A stretch of DNA of 64,000 nucleotides from JBBQWT01 sp038210375 (GCA_038210375.1 JBBQWT010000004.1:1-64000), one strand, 5' to 3'. Counted from the stretch's first letter, positions 41,987-51,490 are shown. Numbers and translations are program-made. The notes: generated from the sequence alone by a model not told the origin.

Positions 41987-44176
41987 TTACGCTGTCTTGG
42001 GAACGTGCATCATGGATTTGAAACGGGGCTCATTGCGAATCGAATCGAGGTCCGAATCCATTTCCGCCCAGGTCCGGTAAAACGCGCCGTGCCCCAGGAC
42101 CTTTTCTATGCAGTTGAGGGCTTCTTCGGTCTGTCCCAGCAGCGCGTACACACAACCCACATTGTAGAGAATGCCCATTTCTTCAGGATCGATCGCCAGG
42201 GCCCGCCGCGCCCAGGCAAGGCTCCGTTCGCGCTGCCCGAGCTGGCAAAGAATGCCCGCTCCCAGGTAGAGTGCGCGGGCGTCGTCGGGGTTCAGTTCGA
42301 CATGCTTTTCAGCCAGTTGCAGGGCCTTGAGGCGGGTCGCCTCGGCTTCCGCTTTGAAACCCAGGGCGTTATAGACTCCGCATAGGAGGCTGGCAGCCTG
42401 GTAATCATCGGGATTGGCCACAGTGGCCTGTTCGTACAGCCGCGCCGCTTTTTCCAGTTTCCCCTGCAGGAATGAGGTGCGGGCATAAAAATAATAAGCT
42501 TCGTACAGCTTGGGATCGAGAGAGATGGCTTTTTCGTATTCTTCCTCGGCCTCGTCAAAATTCTTTCTCAGGGACAAAGCCAGGCCGCGGGCGACGTGGG
42601 CTTCCGCCAGCTCGGGGTCGAGCTCCATGGCCTTGCGGCTGGCCACCTCGGCTTCGTTCAAGTTGTCTTCGCTGGAATCCCAGTAGGTGTAGAGCATTGA
42701 GCAGCAATCGGCCACCCCGGCGTAGGCGCTGGCGTAATTAGGATCGAGCACGATCGCGCGCGAGAACATTTGCCGCGCGAAATCAAAACCCTTGAGTCGG
42801 AACTGGTAGAAATACTGGCGTCCGCGCAGGTAATAATCGTAAGCCTGGGAATTCTCCGTTGGCCTGCGGGAGATGGCTTTCTCTTCCTGCGGGGTGAGCT
42901 TGATGCGCAGCGCGGAGCTGATGCTGCGCGCAATCTCATCCTGCACTTCAAACACGTCTTTCATCTCACGATCAAAGCGTTCCGCCCACACCGTGTGCCC
43001 GGTCCCGGTTTCGACCAGTTGGGTGGTGATGCGCAAGCGGTTGCCGGCTCGGCGAATGCTGCCTTCGAGAATGTAAGCGGCGCCCAGTTGCTGCCCCACC
43101 TGGGGAGCGGTCACCGGCTTATCGCGGTACGCCAGCACCGCCGAGCGGGGAAACAGCGTCAGCTCCTTGATGCGCGATAATTCGGTGGTCACGTCTTCGG
43201 TGATGCCGTCGCGAAAATATTCGTCCTCTTTGGCTGCGCTCAGATTTTCGAAGTAGAGCACGGCCAGCGATTTTTCGGTGGGCTTGGCGGCGGTCATGCG
43301 GCCGGAGTCCAGGTCGCGCTTCAATTGCTGCAAGTCATTGCGAAAAATTGCCGCACTCTGATGGCGCTGGCGGCGATCTTTTTCCAGGGCCTTATCGATG
43401 ATGAGGCCCAGGGCCGGCGGTAAATTGGAATTGATGCGGGCCGGGGAAGGCGGTTTGCGATTGAGGATGGATTCGAAGATGATGGCGGACGTGTTCCCCG
43501 CGAACGCCTGACGTCCGGTGGCCATTTCGTACAGCACCACGCCCAGAGAAGCGATATCGGAGCGGGCGTCGAGATCTTCTCCCCGCGCTTGTTCAGGAGA
43601 CATGTAAGCGATTGTCCCCACCGCCGATCCCGGGCTGGTAAGTTCTTCTTCCGCTTCCGAGCCTATGGTCCCGCTCATGCCGGCGGCCTCGCCGGCGCGC
43701 AGTCGGGAGGCTAGTTTGGCCAAGCCAAAATCCAGTATCTTGGCCTGCCCGCGCTGAGTGATGAAAAGGTTGGCGGGTTTGATATCACGGTGAATGATGC
43801 CTTTGGAATGGGCCGCCTCCAGGGCGTCGGTGACCTGAATGGCAAAATCCAGAAGCTCACCGCTTTCCACCGGCTGGCCGTTGAGGCGGTGCTTCACGGT
43901 CTCGCCTTCGAGCAGTTCCATGGCCATGAAGTGCCGGCCCTCATGCTCGCCAATATCGTAGATGGTGCAGATGTTGGGATGATTCAATGCGGAAGCCGCG
44001 CGAGCCTCGCGCCGGAATCGCTCAATGGCGATGGCGTCGCCCGCCATTCCATCGGGCAAAAATTTCAAGGCCACAAAGCGGCCCAGGCGGGTATCTTCGG
44101 CCTTGTAGACTACGCCCATACCGCCGCCGCCCAGTTTTTCCAGGACCTTATAGTGAGATACGTCAGGCAGACTCAT
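41987..44176 (-). CDS. Ser/Thr protein kinase with TolB-like and TPR domains
   Basis: A 729-residue Hanks-type kinase. The kinase domain (about 9-285) has GGGGMGVVYKAED, the ATP lysine K38, HRDIKPAN with D131, DFGLAKL with D149, and YMSPEQARG. It is followed by a TolB/FlgO-like module (TEKSLAVLYFENLSAAKEDE ... GAAYILEGSIRRAGNRLRIT) and C-terminal TPR repeats (YASAYAGVADCCSM, AEAHVARGLALSL, ARALYLGAGILC). No membrane helix is visible, so it is probably cytoplasmic. The same order occurs in adenylate-cyclase-like proteins and many acidobacterial kinases. A Lys-rich small gene lies just upstream on the same strand, separated by a terminator. Confidence 0.94.
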   Translation of the reverse strand: MSLPDVSHYKVLEKLGGGGMGVVYKAEDTRLGRFVALKFLPDGMAGDAIAIERFRREARAASALNHPNICTIYDIGEHEGRHFMAMELLEGETVKHRLNGQPVESGELLDFAIQVTDALEAAHSKGIIHRDIKPANLFITQRGQAKILDFGLAKLASRLRAGEAAGMSGTIGSEAEEELTSPGSAVGTIAYMSPEQARGEDLDARSDIASLGVVLYEMATGRQAFAGNTSAIIFESILNRKPPSPARINSNLPPALGLIIDKALEKDRRQRHQSAAIFRNDLQQLKRDLDSGRMTAAKPTEKSLAVLYFENLSAAKEDEYFRDGITEDVTTELSRIKELTLFPRSAVLAYRDKPVTAPQVGQQLGAAYILEGSIRRAGNRLRITTQLVETGTGHTVWAERFDREMKDVFEVQDEIARSISSALRIKLTPQEEKAISRRPTENSQAYDYYLRGRQYFYQFRLKGFDFARQMFSRAIVLDPNYASAYAGVADCCSMLYTYWDSSEDNLNEAEVASRKAMELDPELAEAHVARGLALSLRKNFDEAEEEYEKAISLDPKLYEAYYFYARTSFLQGKLEKAARLYEQATVANPDDYQAASLLCGVYNALGFKAEAEATRLKALQLAEKHVELNPDDARALYLGAGILCQLGQRERSLAWARRALAIDPEEMGILYNVGCVYALLGQTEEALNCIEKVLGHGAFYRTWAEMDSDLDSIRNEPRFKSMMHVPKTA

Positions 44177-44354
44177 AAGGTTTTAAGACCAAAATTTAAG
44201 AATTGAAGGGAATGCGCCCATTCCTGCTGCACGCCCGCAAAATAATTCCACTAATGGTAACACCTGCCGCGAGAAGGCACGTTTCAGCGGGAGGAATGGC
44301 AATGGGGAGGGGAGAGCGAAAAAAAAGCCGCAGGCAGCGAGGCAAATGTGAGGC

Positions 44355-44382
44355 AAAAAACGGGCTGATCGAAATCAGCCCG
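44355..44382 (-). terminator. rho-independent terminator of the Lys-rich small gene
   Basis: On the minus strand: 9-bp stem CGGGCTGAT / ATCAGCCCG with a 4-nt loop followed by six T (AAAAAA at 44355-44360 on the plus strand). It sits 10 nt after the stop of the 38-residue gene. Confidence 0.9.
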
Positions 44383-44391
44383 CCGGGGAAA

Positions 44392-44508
44392 CTAACGTTT
44401 GGATTTCTTCTTGGCGGTTTTTTTCTTCGCCGCGGCTTTCTTCTTGGCTGGTTTCTTTCTAGAGGGTTTTGCCCCCGAATCGTCGCTTCTGCTTCCCGAT
44501 TGTGCCAT
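44392..44508 (-). CDS. 38-residue Lys/Ala-rich basic protein (histone-tail-like)
   Basis: A tiny gene: MAQSGSRSDDSGAKPSRKKP, then (A)KKK-type repeats ending TAKKKSKR. Sixteen of 38 residues are Lys or Arg. Evidence that it is real: AAAGGAG 8-9 nt before the ATG on the minus strand, and a strong terminator 10 nt after the stop. The composition is like the C-terminal tails of histone H1 and bacterial AAKK-repeat nucleoid proteins, so nucleic-acid binding is likely by inference. It could also be a ribosome- or polyphosphate-binding peptide. It lies between a kinase gene and a divergent peptidase. Confidence 0.8.
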   Translation of the reverse strand: MAQSGSRSDDSGAKPSRKKPAKKKAAAKKKTAKKKSKR

Positions 44509-44787
44509 TGGAGTGGCTCCTTTCTGCAAGATCGTTTTAATGATGCCTGGATAAATTAAAGTGACCGAATTCTCAATCGAAGCGCCCCACGATATTTTAG
44601 TTCGGCGCTCGCGCCTATCATTGCCGCGTCCCGTTTAAATGTCAATGGTTTCTATAGGCCGCCTTCCCTGGCGGTACTCGTTCCCAGGCGATCTGGACGA
44701 TCCCATCAGGGCGCGGAAAAGAATCTTGTCCTTGTCCCCGATGCGTTTGCAGTGACGCTCTGCTATTCTGCTGTGCGCATCTTCCTT

Positions 44788-45576
44788 ATGATCCTCGATA
44801 GCGAACATTTTCATGGCTGGAAGCCGGATGATCCCGATCCCCGCGACCGGATCTACCATGCCCGGGCCACGGTCTTGCGTTCACTGCCTTCTCATGTGGA
44901 TATGCGTTCTCAGTGTCCTCCGGTGTACAACCAGAAATCGCTGCACAGTTGCACCGCCAATGCGGTGGCCGGCGCCCTGGAGTTTGCCCAGATGCGGCAG
45001 GGCCTGCCGCCCACCCGGCCCTCGCGGCTCTTTCTCTACTACCACGCGAGAAAAATGGAAGGCACGGCGCACCTCGATACCGGCGCCCGGTTGCGCAATG
45101 CGATCAAGGTGGCAGCCGCCAAAGGCGCATGCAGCGAAGACAACTGGCCTTACCGCCTTGATGCCTACTCGACTCCCCCTCCGCATGAGCTTTATCGCGA
45201 TGCTTTGCATGGCCGGGCGGTGCTTTATGCCCGCCTGCGGCGCTCCGTCGACCATCTCAAGGCGTGCCTGGCGGAGGGGCATCCCTTCGTATTCGGGATG
45301 CAGATCTATTCCCATTTCGAAAGCACTTATGTTTACGACACCGGTCACGCGCGCATGCCGCTTCCCCACGAGAAGCGCATCGCAGGGCATTCGGTGATGG
45401 CGGTGGGCTACAGCGACGCTCGCCAGCGCTTCATCGTGCGTAATTCCTGGGGGCGAGGCTGGGGCCGCCATGGATATTGCACCATGCCCTACGAATTTCT
45501 CATGGCGCCTCACCTGGCGAAAAACTTCTGGACCATTAGGATGGTGGCGGAGCCACGCCGGAGGCGGACGGACTGA
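44788..45576 (+). CDS. papain-family (C1A) cysteine peptidase
   Basis: A 262-residue mature-type papain fold without signal peptide or long propeptide. The oxyanion Gln49 and catalytic Cys55 are in VYNQKSLHSCTANAV, His201 in AGHSVMAVGYSD, and Asn219 in VRNSWGRGWG. DMRSQCPPVYNQ matches the start of papain-like domains. The frame is open to a GTG at 44752; ATG 44788 is preferred but has no clear ribosome site. The polyprenyl synthase gene begins 28 bp downstream. Bacterial cytoplasmic C1A peptidases are often linked to secondary metabolite or maturation loci, but no such partner peptide is seen. Confidence 0.9.
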   Translation: MILDSEHFHGWKPDDPDPRDRIYHARATVLRSLPSHVDMRSQCPPVYNQKSLHSCTANAVAGALEFAQMRQGLPPTRPSRLFLYYHARKMEGTAHLDTGARLRNAIKVAAAKGACSEDNWPYRLDAYSTPPPHELYRDALHGRAVLYARLRRSVDHLKACLAEGHPFVFGMQIYSHFESTYVYDTGHARMPLPHEKRIAGHSVMAVGYSDARQRFIVRNSWGRGWGRHGYCTMPYEFLMAPHLAKNFWTIRMVAEPRRRRTD

Positions 45577-45604
45577 CAGACCGGCAGCCAATCCTCTCCT
45601 GACC

Positions 45605-46633
45605 ATGAAGCCCTCACCGACCCACGCTGAACCCAACGCCCTGTTCCGTGAAACTTTTCGCCATGCCCATTTGGCGGCGCAGCGCCAGCTGGGCACTTCC
45701 ATCAGCAGAGGGGACGGCGGCCTGCGTGCGATGCTGCTTTATTGCCTACGGCACCAGACCAATTCTGAATACCCGTTTGTATTCAAGTATTCGTTTTGCC
45801 GGCGGAAGAGCGACGCTCGTTCCATTCGCGAGCTCACCGGGGCCGTGCATCTGCTGCAATCTTCGGGCTTCGTGACCGACGACATTTTTGATCAAACGCC
45901 GGTCCGTTATGGGGCCGACGCAGTGCACATTCGCTACGGGGCGGACAACGCCTTCATCGCCGGCACCCTCATGCAAACCATCGCCCTGGAAACGATCAGC
46001 CGCGAACTGGAAAATGGAGAGTTCGCCAATTCGCAGCGAGTGATGACGATCTTCAACCAGATCATCCGCGAGCTTTTTGTGGGGCAGTATCTCGACATCT
46101 ACAACAGCGGCAAACTGCGGGTCAGCGAAAGCGCTTATACCCGCGTGATCGCCCTGGGAGTAGGCAGGTATTTCGGGCACGTGGCCAAGTGCGGAGCCTT
46201 ACTGGCGAAGCGAAGCGCGGCCCATGTGCGCGCTTACACATCATTTGGATATCACTACGGCATGGCGGTCTTCATTACTGACGACATTCTCGATATCGTT
46301 GAAAAACCCAAGCGGTTGGGGATGGTGGCCGGCAGCGACCTGATGAACCGGCGCATGCGGCTTCCGCTTCTGCACGCGTTGCAGTCCGTTGATGCAAGGG
46401 GTAAGGCGGAGCTAAGGGAATTCGTGGCGCAGCACGGCGCCAGCCGGCGGCAGTACGACCGCATCGCCCGTCTGATTGCAAATTCCGGCGCCATGGAAAC
46501 TTGCAGGGTGGCGGCGCAGAAGCATGTGCAAGCCTCATTGCGGGCGCTGCGGTTGCTGCCTGTGTGTCATGGAGTCAGAATGCTGGAGTGGCTGGCGGAG
46601 ACGCTGATGCAGGCGCAGGGGTTGGGGGAGTAA
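45605..46633 (+). CDS. polyprenyl (isoprenyl diphosphate) synthase-like protein
   Basis: A 342-residue all-helical prenyltransferase. Both Asp-rich motifs are intact: DDIFD (92-96) and DDILD (226-230), with the later G-x-x-AGSDLMNRRMRLPLL block in place of the usual GKPxGxDL. The first motif is not followed by the usual RR-G, so substrate length and whether it is a typical chain elongase are uncertain; a head-to-tail farnesyl or geranylgeranyl type is most likely. The open frame begins at 45470 inside the peptidase gene; ATG 45605 gives the sensible N-terminus. Its position directly behind a papain-like peptidase is unusual. Confidence 0.85.
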   Translation: MKPSPTHAEPNALFRETFRHAHLAAQRQLGTSISRGDGGLRAMLLYCLRHQTNSEYPFVFKYSFCRRKSDARSIRELTGAVHLLQSSGFVTDDIFDQTPVRYGADAVHIRYGADNAFIAGTLMQTIALETISRELENGEFANSQRVMTIFNQIIRELFVGQYLDIYNSGKLRVSESAYTRVIALGVGRYFGHVAKCGALLAKRSAAHVRAYTSFGYHYGMAVFITDDILDIVEKPKRLGMVAGSDLMNRRMRLPLLHALQSVDARGKAELREFVAQHGASRRQYDRIARLIANSGAMETCRVAAQKHVQASLRALRLLPVCHGVRMLEWLAETLMQAQGLGE

Positions 46634-46736
46634 AGCGATATCGGCGCGAGGAAATCCCTACACGAGCATGATTTTCCCGCTTACACGGCTTGCGGTTCAT
46701 GAGGCTCCGCGGGATTGAACCGGGGAAAAGACCCTC

Positions 46737-49400
46737 TTATGGCTTTTTGAAGTGCGCGGTCCAATTGCTGAACAAAGTGAGCAGGGGTGAGGCTGTTTTG
46801 GGGGTCACTCCGGCCAGGATGCGTTCGCAATCGCGCGTGGGAACCGGATTGACGAATGCGCTCATGCTGAGGCCGGCAAAAGCCCCGTGAGATTCGCCAA
46901 TCACCGGCTCCGCCGCGCTAGCGTCGAGAGTCACGGAAATGATTTTGTCTTCGAGACTGCGATAGAGAAATTCACGGCCCGACGAACAGAACTGGCCATC
47001 CACGCCGCCGTTCTGCGAGATCTGCCAGCGGCGATCCGGCGCCTTCACCGCCGCCAGGTAAACTTCGTAGCGCCCGGAGAGGTCGGATTGATAGGAAAAC
47101 AATTTGCCGTCGGGCGAAAAGTGTGGAGTGTCGTCGTTGCCCCGGGTATGCACCAGGGTGGTGGGCTTACGCTCCCCATCGATGGCGATCACGCCGATGT
47201 CGTCTTTGTACTCGGGGGTTTCGCTGATATAGGCCAGCAGACCGTCGCGCGACCAGTCGAACGGCACTGAGCTGTAATCCAGTTTCAAAACCGGTTGCTC
47301 CTGTTGGGTCCCGGAAACCGAATTCAGGTATAACTGGTACCGGCCCGGCACCTCGCGATCCGAACCAAATGCGACCTGCCGGCTGTCGGGCGACCACACC
47401 CCGCCAAATTCGCTGCCGCTGCGCTCGCCAAAACTGAAGCGGGAGACGACATTTCGCCTGACATCGAGCAGCCAGTGGCTGTAGCCCCCATTGGTGTCGC
47501 TGCGGGTCAGCAGCGCCATCTTGCCGTCCGGCGAAAGATCGGCCCTGGTGAAGTCTCCGGTGTTGCCCAACACGCCGGCGGGTTTGCCGGCGCGGTCAAA
47601 CCAGGTCCACTGCAGGCGGGTGTCAATGGGCGGCTCGAACACCATGACCCCGTTCGGCGACACGGAAAACATGGTGTAATAGCGCGATGAATCCTGGTTG
47701 ATTTTTTCCAGCAGGGGAGCGGCCTCGCCTTGCAAGGTCGCCAGAGAATCACTGGTGGCCTGCGCCATCAGCTTGCCGCGCCGGCCGAACATCAGGTATC
47801 CCGAGGCATAGCGTCCCATGGTATCGGCGGCAGTGACGAAGCGGGCTTCGTTCTTGCCCAGACTGCCCACATAAATTCCGGTGGATTGCGAGGCCATTCC
47901 CTGGGGAGCTTTGCTGAAAAAAAGAAAATGCTCGTCATCGGGCAGGAATTGGGGCCAGCGCATGGTGGAATTTTCCGCCAATCGCAATGGCAGTTGCGTG
48001 GGCGTGCCGCCGGATGCCGCGACCTTCCACAGGCCCTGGCCGCCGGAATCGGGACCAAACACGATGACTCCGCTGCGGCTCCAGCTGCCGCCGCGGCCGT
48101 CGGCGGCGTCGCAAATGGTTTGCGATGGGCTGCCGCCGGCCTCGATCCGTTTCAGCTTCCCGGGAATGAAAAAAGCGATGGTACTGCTATCCGGCGACCA
48201 GAACGGGTAGGACGCTCCTTCGGTATCCATCAATTGCTGTCCCACCAATGAGTTCAGGCGGCGCACCCAGAGAAAAGTCTTGCCCGCCTCGCCGGTGGCC
48301 GCGTAAGCGAGCTGGCGGCCGTCGGGTGAGATGGCGAACGAGCCCAGGCGATCGAGGGCAACGCTGTCAGGAAAGTTGAGACTGGAAAGCATCTCCGCGC
48401 CATCATGCGGGCGGTTCGCGAAATACACGAGCGGAGCAAGGGCCAGCGCCGCGATGAGTGCGCCCAACCAAAGCAGACGCTCCCGCTTCGGCGCCTTGCG
48501 CACCGGTGGCAGGCTTAAATGCCCGCCGCTATCGCGCAGCCAGATGAGGCTGCGCCTTACGTCGGCGATATGCTGCCAGCGCTCCTGCGGCTCCTTGGCC
48601 ATGCAGGTGCGGATCACGTGCTCCAGCGCGGGCGGGATGCCGGGCTGGATGGATGAAATCTGCTCCGGCTCCTTTTCCAGAATGGCGCCGGCGATGGTAA
48701 ATAAACTCTTGCCGTCGAAAGGCTTGCGGCCCGCATTCATCTCGTACAGGATGCAGCCGAAGGCGAAGATGTCGCTGCGCGAATCCACGGGGGTCCCCTG
48801 CAACTGCTCGGGACTCATGTACTGCACCGTGCCCACCACGGCTCCCACCGAAGTGATGGCGGAGATGGTGGCGTCCACCGGAAGGTTCTGCTGGGGACGC
48901 GGGCGATCATCGCTGGAAGAATCAGTTTGCAGCTTGGCCAGGCCGAAATCCATGATCTTGGGACCGCTCTTGGTCAGCATCACATTCCCGGGCTTCATGT
49001 CGCGGTGCACGATGCCTTTTTCATGGGCCTTGGCCAGGCCTTCGGCCATGGCAATGGCAACCTGCAATATTTCGAGCGCAGGCATGCGGCTGCGGCGCAT
49101 GCGGCTGGCCAGGGTCTCGCCTTCGAGATATTCCATTACCAGGAAATCAACGCCATCCTGGGAGCCAATATCGAACAAGGCGCAGATGGCAGGGTGGTTT
49201 AACGATGAGATGGAGCGGGCCTCGCGCTCGAGGCGGGCGCGCTGCTCAGGGTCATCCGACATGTGGGCGGAGATGACCTTCAACGCGACAATGCGGTCCA
49301 AACGGGTATCGACGGCCTTATAGACCTCACCCATTCCTCCCGCGCCGACTGCGGCAATCACTTCGTACGGACCGAGTCTGGTCCCGTTTGGGAGCGCCAT
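46737..49400 (-). CDS. receptor Ser/Thr kinase with PD40/TolB-like propeller
   Basis: An 887-residue membrane kinase. Kinase domain about 11-290: GAGGMGEVYKAVD, K41, HRDMKPGN with D134, MDFGLAK with D151, YMSPEQLQG. One transmembrane helix (about 309-327, LLWLGALIAALALAPLVYF) leads to an extracytoplasmic beta-propeller with PD40-type blades: FAISPDGRQLAYAATGEAGK, YPFWSPDSSTIAFFIPGKLK, ADLSPDGKMALLTRSDTNGG, HFSPDGKLFSYQSDLSGRYE. A TATAAT hexamer (49410-49415) ends 9 nt before the ATG with no ribosome site, so the transcript is probably leaderless. It differs from the kinase at 41987 by being membrane-bound with a sensor. Confidence 0.95.
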   Translation of the reverse strand: MALPNGTRLGPYEVIAAVGAGGMGEVYKAVDTRLDRIVALKVISAHMSDDPEQRARLEREARSISSLNHPAICALFDIGSQDGVDFLVMEYLEGETLASRMRRSRMPALEILQVAIAMAEGLAKAHEKGIVHRDMKPGNVMLTKSGPKIMDFGLAKLQTDSSSDDRPRPQQNLPVDATISAITSVGAVVGTVQYMSPEQLQGTPVDSRSDIFAFGCILYEMNAGRKPFDGKSLFTIAGAILEKEPEQISSIQPGIPPALEHVIRTCMAKEPQERWQHIADVRRSLIWLRDSGGHLSLPPVRKAPKRERLLWLGALIAALALAPLVYFANRPHDGAEMLSSLNFPDSVALDRLGSFAISPDGRQLAYAATGEAGKTFLWVRRLNSLVGQQLMDTEGASYPFWSPDSSTIAFFIPGKLKRIEAGGSPSQTICDAADGRGGSWSRSGVIVFGPDSGGQGLWKVAASGGTPTQLPLRLAENSTMRWPQFLPDDEHFLFFSKAPQGMASQSTGIYVGSLGKNEARFVTAADTMGRYASGYLMFGRRGKLMAQATSDSLATLQGEAAPLLEKINQDSSRYYTMFSVSPNGVMVFEPPIDTRLQWTWFDRAGKPAGVLGNTGDFTRADLSPDGKMALLTRSDTNGGYSHWLLDVRRNVVSRFSFGERSGSEFGGVWSPDSRQVAFGSDREVPGRYQLYLNSVSGTQQEQPVLKLDYSSVPFDWSRDGLLAYISETPEYKDDIGVIAIDGERKPTTLVHTRGNDDTPHFSPDGKLFSYQSDLSGRYEVYLAAVKAPDRRWQISQNGGVDGQFCSSGREFLYRSLEDKIISVTLDASAAEPVIGESHGAFAGLSMSAFVNPVPTRDCERILAGVTPKTASPLLTLFSNWTAHFKKP

Positions 49401-49486
49401 TGGTCGTCAATTATAAGGCCTTGCCTCGCAACGCGAATCCGCCAGGATCGAGGTTGCGGGAAGCGGCGGCTGGAAAAAGAACTTGT

Positions 49487-50029
49487 CTATTCTTTGGGGT
49501 CGGGCGACCCGAAATCGGAGATGACGCGCCACGCCCCATCGGTTTCCAATTTCCAGACAGTCAGGTAACTGCCGGTGCTGAATTGGTCCTCGCCGCCGCT
49601 GTCTTTCGAGTGCCACCGGTAACGGCCGGTGGTGTAACCCAGATGGCCGTCGGGAAAAACCCGGGCTTCCCTGGGGTCCCAAACGAGGCTGATGAAACCC
49701 GGACCGAATTGTCCGCGATAATGTTCGCGCAAAGCCGATTCGCCCTTGACCGGCTCCGAAAGTCCGCCCAGGCTTACGCTCTTGCTGAACCACTTCAGCC
49801 ATCCTTCGAGCCCGTCCTTGCGAGTATCGATGCAAAACTGACGATCTGCCTGGCGAATCTGTTCCTCGGCTGTGTGGGTGCGGGAGGCTGCGGACGGGAT
49901 GGTTGCCGCACTGGCGGTGGAATCGGACTGCGGCCCGCGCAGCGGATTTGCGAGTATGACCAAAAGCAGGAGAGATAGGCATGCCAGCGGTGATTTCTGT
50001 GAGCGGGCTCGAGATTGAAAGTGAGTCAC
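49487..50029 (-). CDS. exported NTF2/SnoaL-like (DUF4440-type) protein
   Basis: A 180-residue protein. The start is GTG 50029, five bases after GGAGGA, giving a signal peptide (SPLACLSLLLLVILANPLRG). The mature part begins EEQIRQADRQFCIDTRKDGL, then WLKWFSKS, LREHYRGQFG, WDPREARVFPDGHLGYTTGR and TVWKLETDGAWRVISDFGSP, the helix-then-sheet order of SnoaL/DUF4440 cone folds. These bind small molecules or are enzymes; no catalytic residue set can be assigned. The open frame extends to 50134, but the region beyond 50029 has no signal or ribosome site. Confidence 0.85.
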   Translation of the reverse strand: MTHFQSRARSQKSPLACLSLLLLVILANPLRGPQSDSTASAATIPSAASRTHTAEEQIRQADRQFCIDTRKDGLEGWLKWFSKSVSLGGLSEPVKGESALREHYRGQFGPGFISLVWDPREARVFPDGHLGYTTGRYRWHSKDSGGEDQFSTGSYLTVWKLETDGAWRVISDFGSPDPKE

Positions 50030-50160
50030 GGGGATCCTCCAGAAAGCAGCCTGGGGCGAATCGCCGTCCATCGCCCCAAGCGGTTTTGCATCTTTCGGAA
50101 AATTCGAAGCCGAGTTAACATCCAAGCGTTCCATCGAAGAAGATGATACCGGAGAGCACG

Positions 50161-50571
50161 ATGACTATTAAAGCTGGTTATTTCACCCCGATGCTGCATG
50201 TCGCGGAAATCGAGCGATCGATTCGCTTCTACGAGCTATTAGGTTTTTCCACCATGATGACCGACGGCTGCAACCCGATCGGGTGGGCACGGCTGCATTG
50301 CGAAGGGGGCGCGCTGATGTTCCTGCGGGCGGAGCACACCGTCGATCCCTCCTGCCAGGGGGTGATGCTGTGTATGTACACGCCCGATCTGGCGGGATTG
50401 CGCGAGCAATTGCTGGGGGAAAATATCGCTGTGCCTCCAATCAAGTATCCGCATTACATGCCCAGCGGGGAGTTCCTGATGCCCGATCCCGATGGCTACC
50501 TTGTGGGAATCTGTCATTGGGGCAAGGCCGAACAAGAGGGCTGGGAGAAACAACTTAAGGAGAAGACCTAG
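50161..50571 (+). CDS. VOC-fold (glyoxalase/bleomycin resistance-like) protein
   Basis: A 136-residue single-module VOC protein with the paired beta-alpha-beta-beta-beta halves: TPMLHVAEIERSIRFYELLG, MFLRAEHTVDPS, MLCMYTPDLAGLREQLLGEN and FLMPDPDGYLVGICHWGK. His15 and the late acidic positions could form a metal site, but the substrate cannot be told. GGAGAG lies just before ATG 50161; the ATG at 50143 is in frame but less well placed. It is divergent from the NTF2-like gene. Confidence 0.87.
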   Translation: MTIKAGYFTPMLHVAEIERSIRFYELLGFSTMMTDGCNPIGWARLHCEGGALMFLRAEHTVDPSCQGVMLCMYTPDLAGLREQLLGENIAVPPIKYPHYMPSGEFLMPDPDGYLVGICHWGKAEQEGWEKQLKEKT

Positions 50572-50775
50572 AGCAGTTTATTAGTAGTGATGTGCTTTGG
50601 AAAAAAAGTGGGGAAACTTGAGAGGCGAGATTCTACGAGGACAAAAAATCGAAATGGGGATACAGCAACTATGAAACCGCCCTAGCGAGTCGTCAGCCGG
50701 GTCGTGTTATTACGGTGAGCAAAATTGACCAGTCTTTCCGGCTCATTCGCAGCACAATGGGGCCGGCTCAAACCC

Positions 50776-51469
50776 ATGAATCCCCAGTCCCCTCCGGTGA
50801 TCGAACCCGAGATTCCAGTTGCAAAACACACCAATGGCGACCGGCGGCCCGCCGAACCTGACATCGCGCACCGTGAGGCTTTTTACCGCACCACCCTGCG
50901 TTCGATTGGGGACGCGGTCATCTCCACCGATAAGGAATGCCGGGTCACTTTTATCAACCCCGTGGCGGAAAAATTAACCGGGTGGACCCGCGACGAGGCC
51001 CTCGGCCGGAAGTTGGCCGATGTTTTCGTACTGGCGTCGGATTCCGGCGAAATCATTCTGGAAGATCCCGCGTCGCAGGTGATGCGCGAAGGGCTAACCG
51101 TGATCCTCCCCAAGGGAGTCAAGCTGAAGACCCGTGATGGCGGCCAGACGCCGATTGATGACAGCAGCGCTCCGATTCTGGACGACGAAAATCACCTTCT
51201 GGGAACAGTAGTGATCAGGATTGGGTCTGTGGGTGGTAAAACAGATTGTCGAGGAGCTCGGTGGCGTCCTCAATATCAAAAGCCAGACCGGCCCCAGCGA
51301 GCGTGGCAGCTGTTTCACGGTTTGCCTCCCGCTGGTCATGCAGGAACGACCTTCGGTCAGGGTGCTGGCCCACTCCCAGGACCCCCGCTGCGCGACCGGC
51401 GCGCCTAACCGGGAACGGATCACGAGGATGCGTGGGGAAACTTTTTGGAATAGACCAGAACCGGGTTAA
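50776..51469 (+). pseudogene. PAS-domain sensor histidine kinase, internally deleted
   Basis: From ATG 50776 the frame encodes a PAS domain (REAFYRTTLRSIGDAVISTD ... VTFINPVAEKLTGWTRDEAL ... PIDDSSAPILDDENHLLGTV). At about 51219 it meets, one frame over, LGLWVVKQIVEELGGVLNIK ... SCFTVCLPL, the last third of a HATPase_c domain. The phospho-accepting His region and the N and G1 boxes are missing. The PAS frame then runs on in nonsense to 51408 and the kinase frame ends at 51469. Confidence 0.8.
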
Positions 51470-51490
51470 TCTGTTGAGCGGAGAGTGGCC

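Noticed and set aside
44203..44559. 118-residue plus-strand frame with GGFFLRRGFLLGWF repeats
   Set aside because: It is antisense to the Lys-rich gene and its terminator; the hydrophobic repeats are complemented Lys codons.
44635..44859. Minus-strand frame of 74 residues upstream of the papain-like gene
   Set aside because: It looks fairly protein-like but overlaps the peptidase start, has no ribosome site and no known motif.
45605..46633. Terpene cyclase in place of a prenyl synthase
   Set aside because: Both DDxxD motifs and the late RLPLL block fit trans-prenyl synthases; the NSE motif of class I cyclases is absent.
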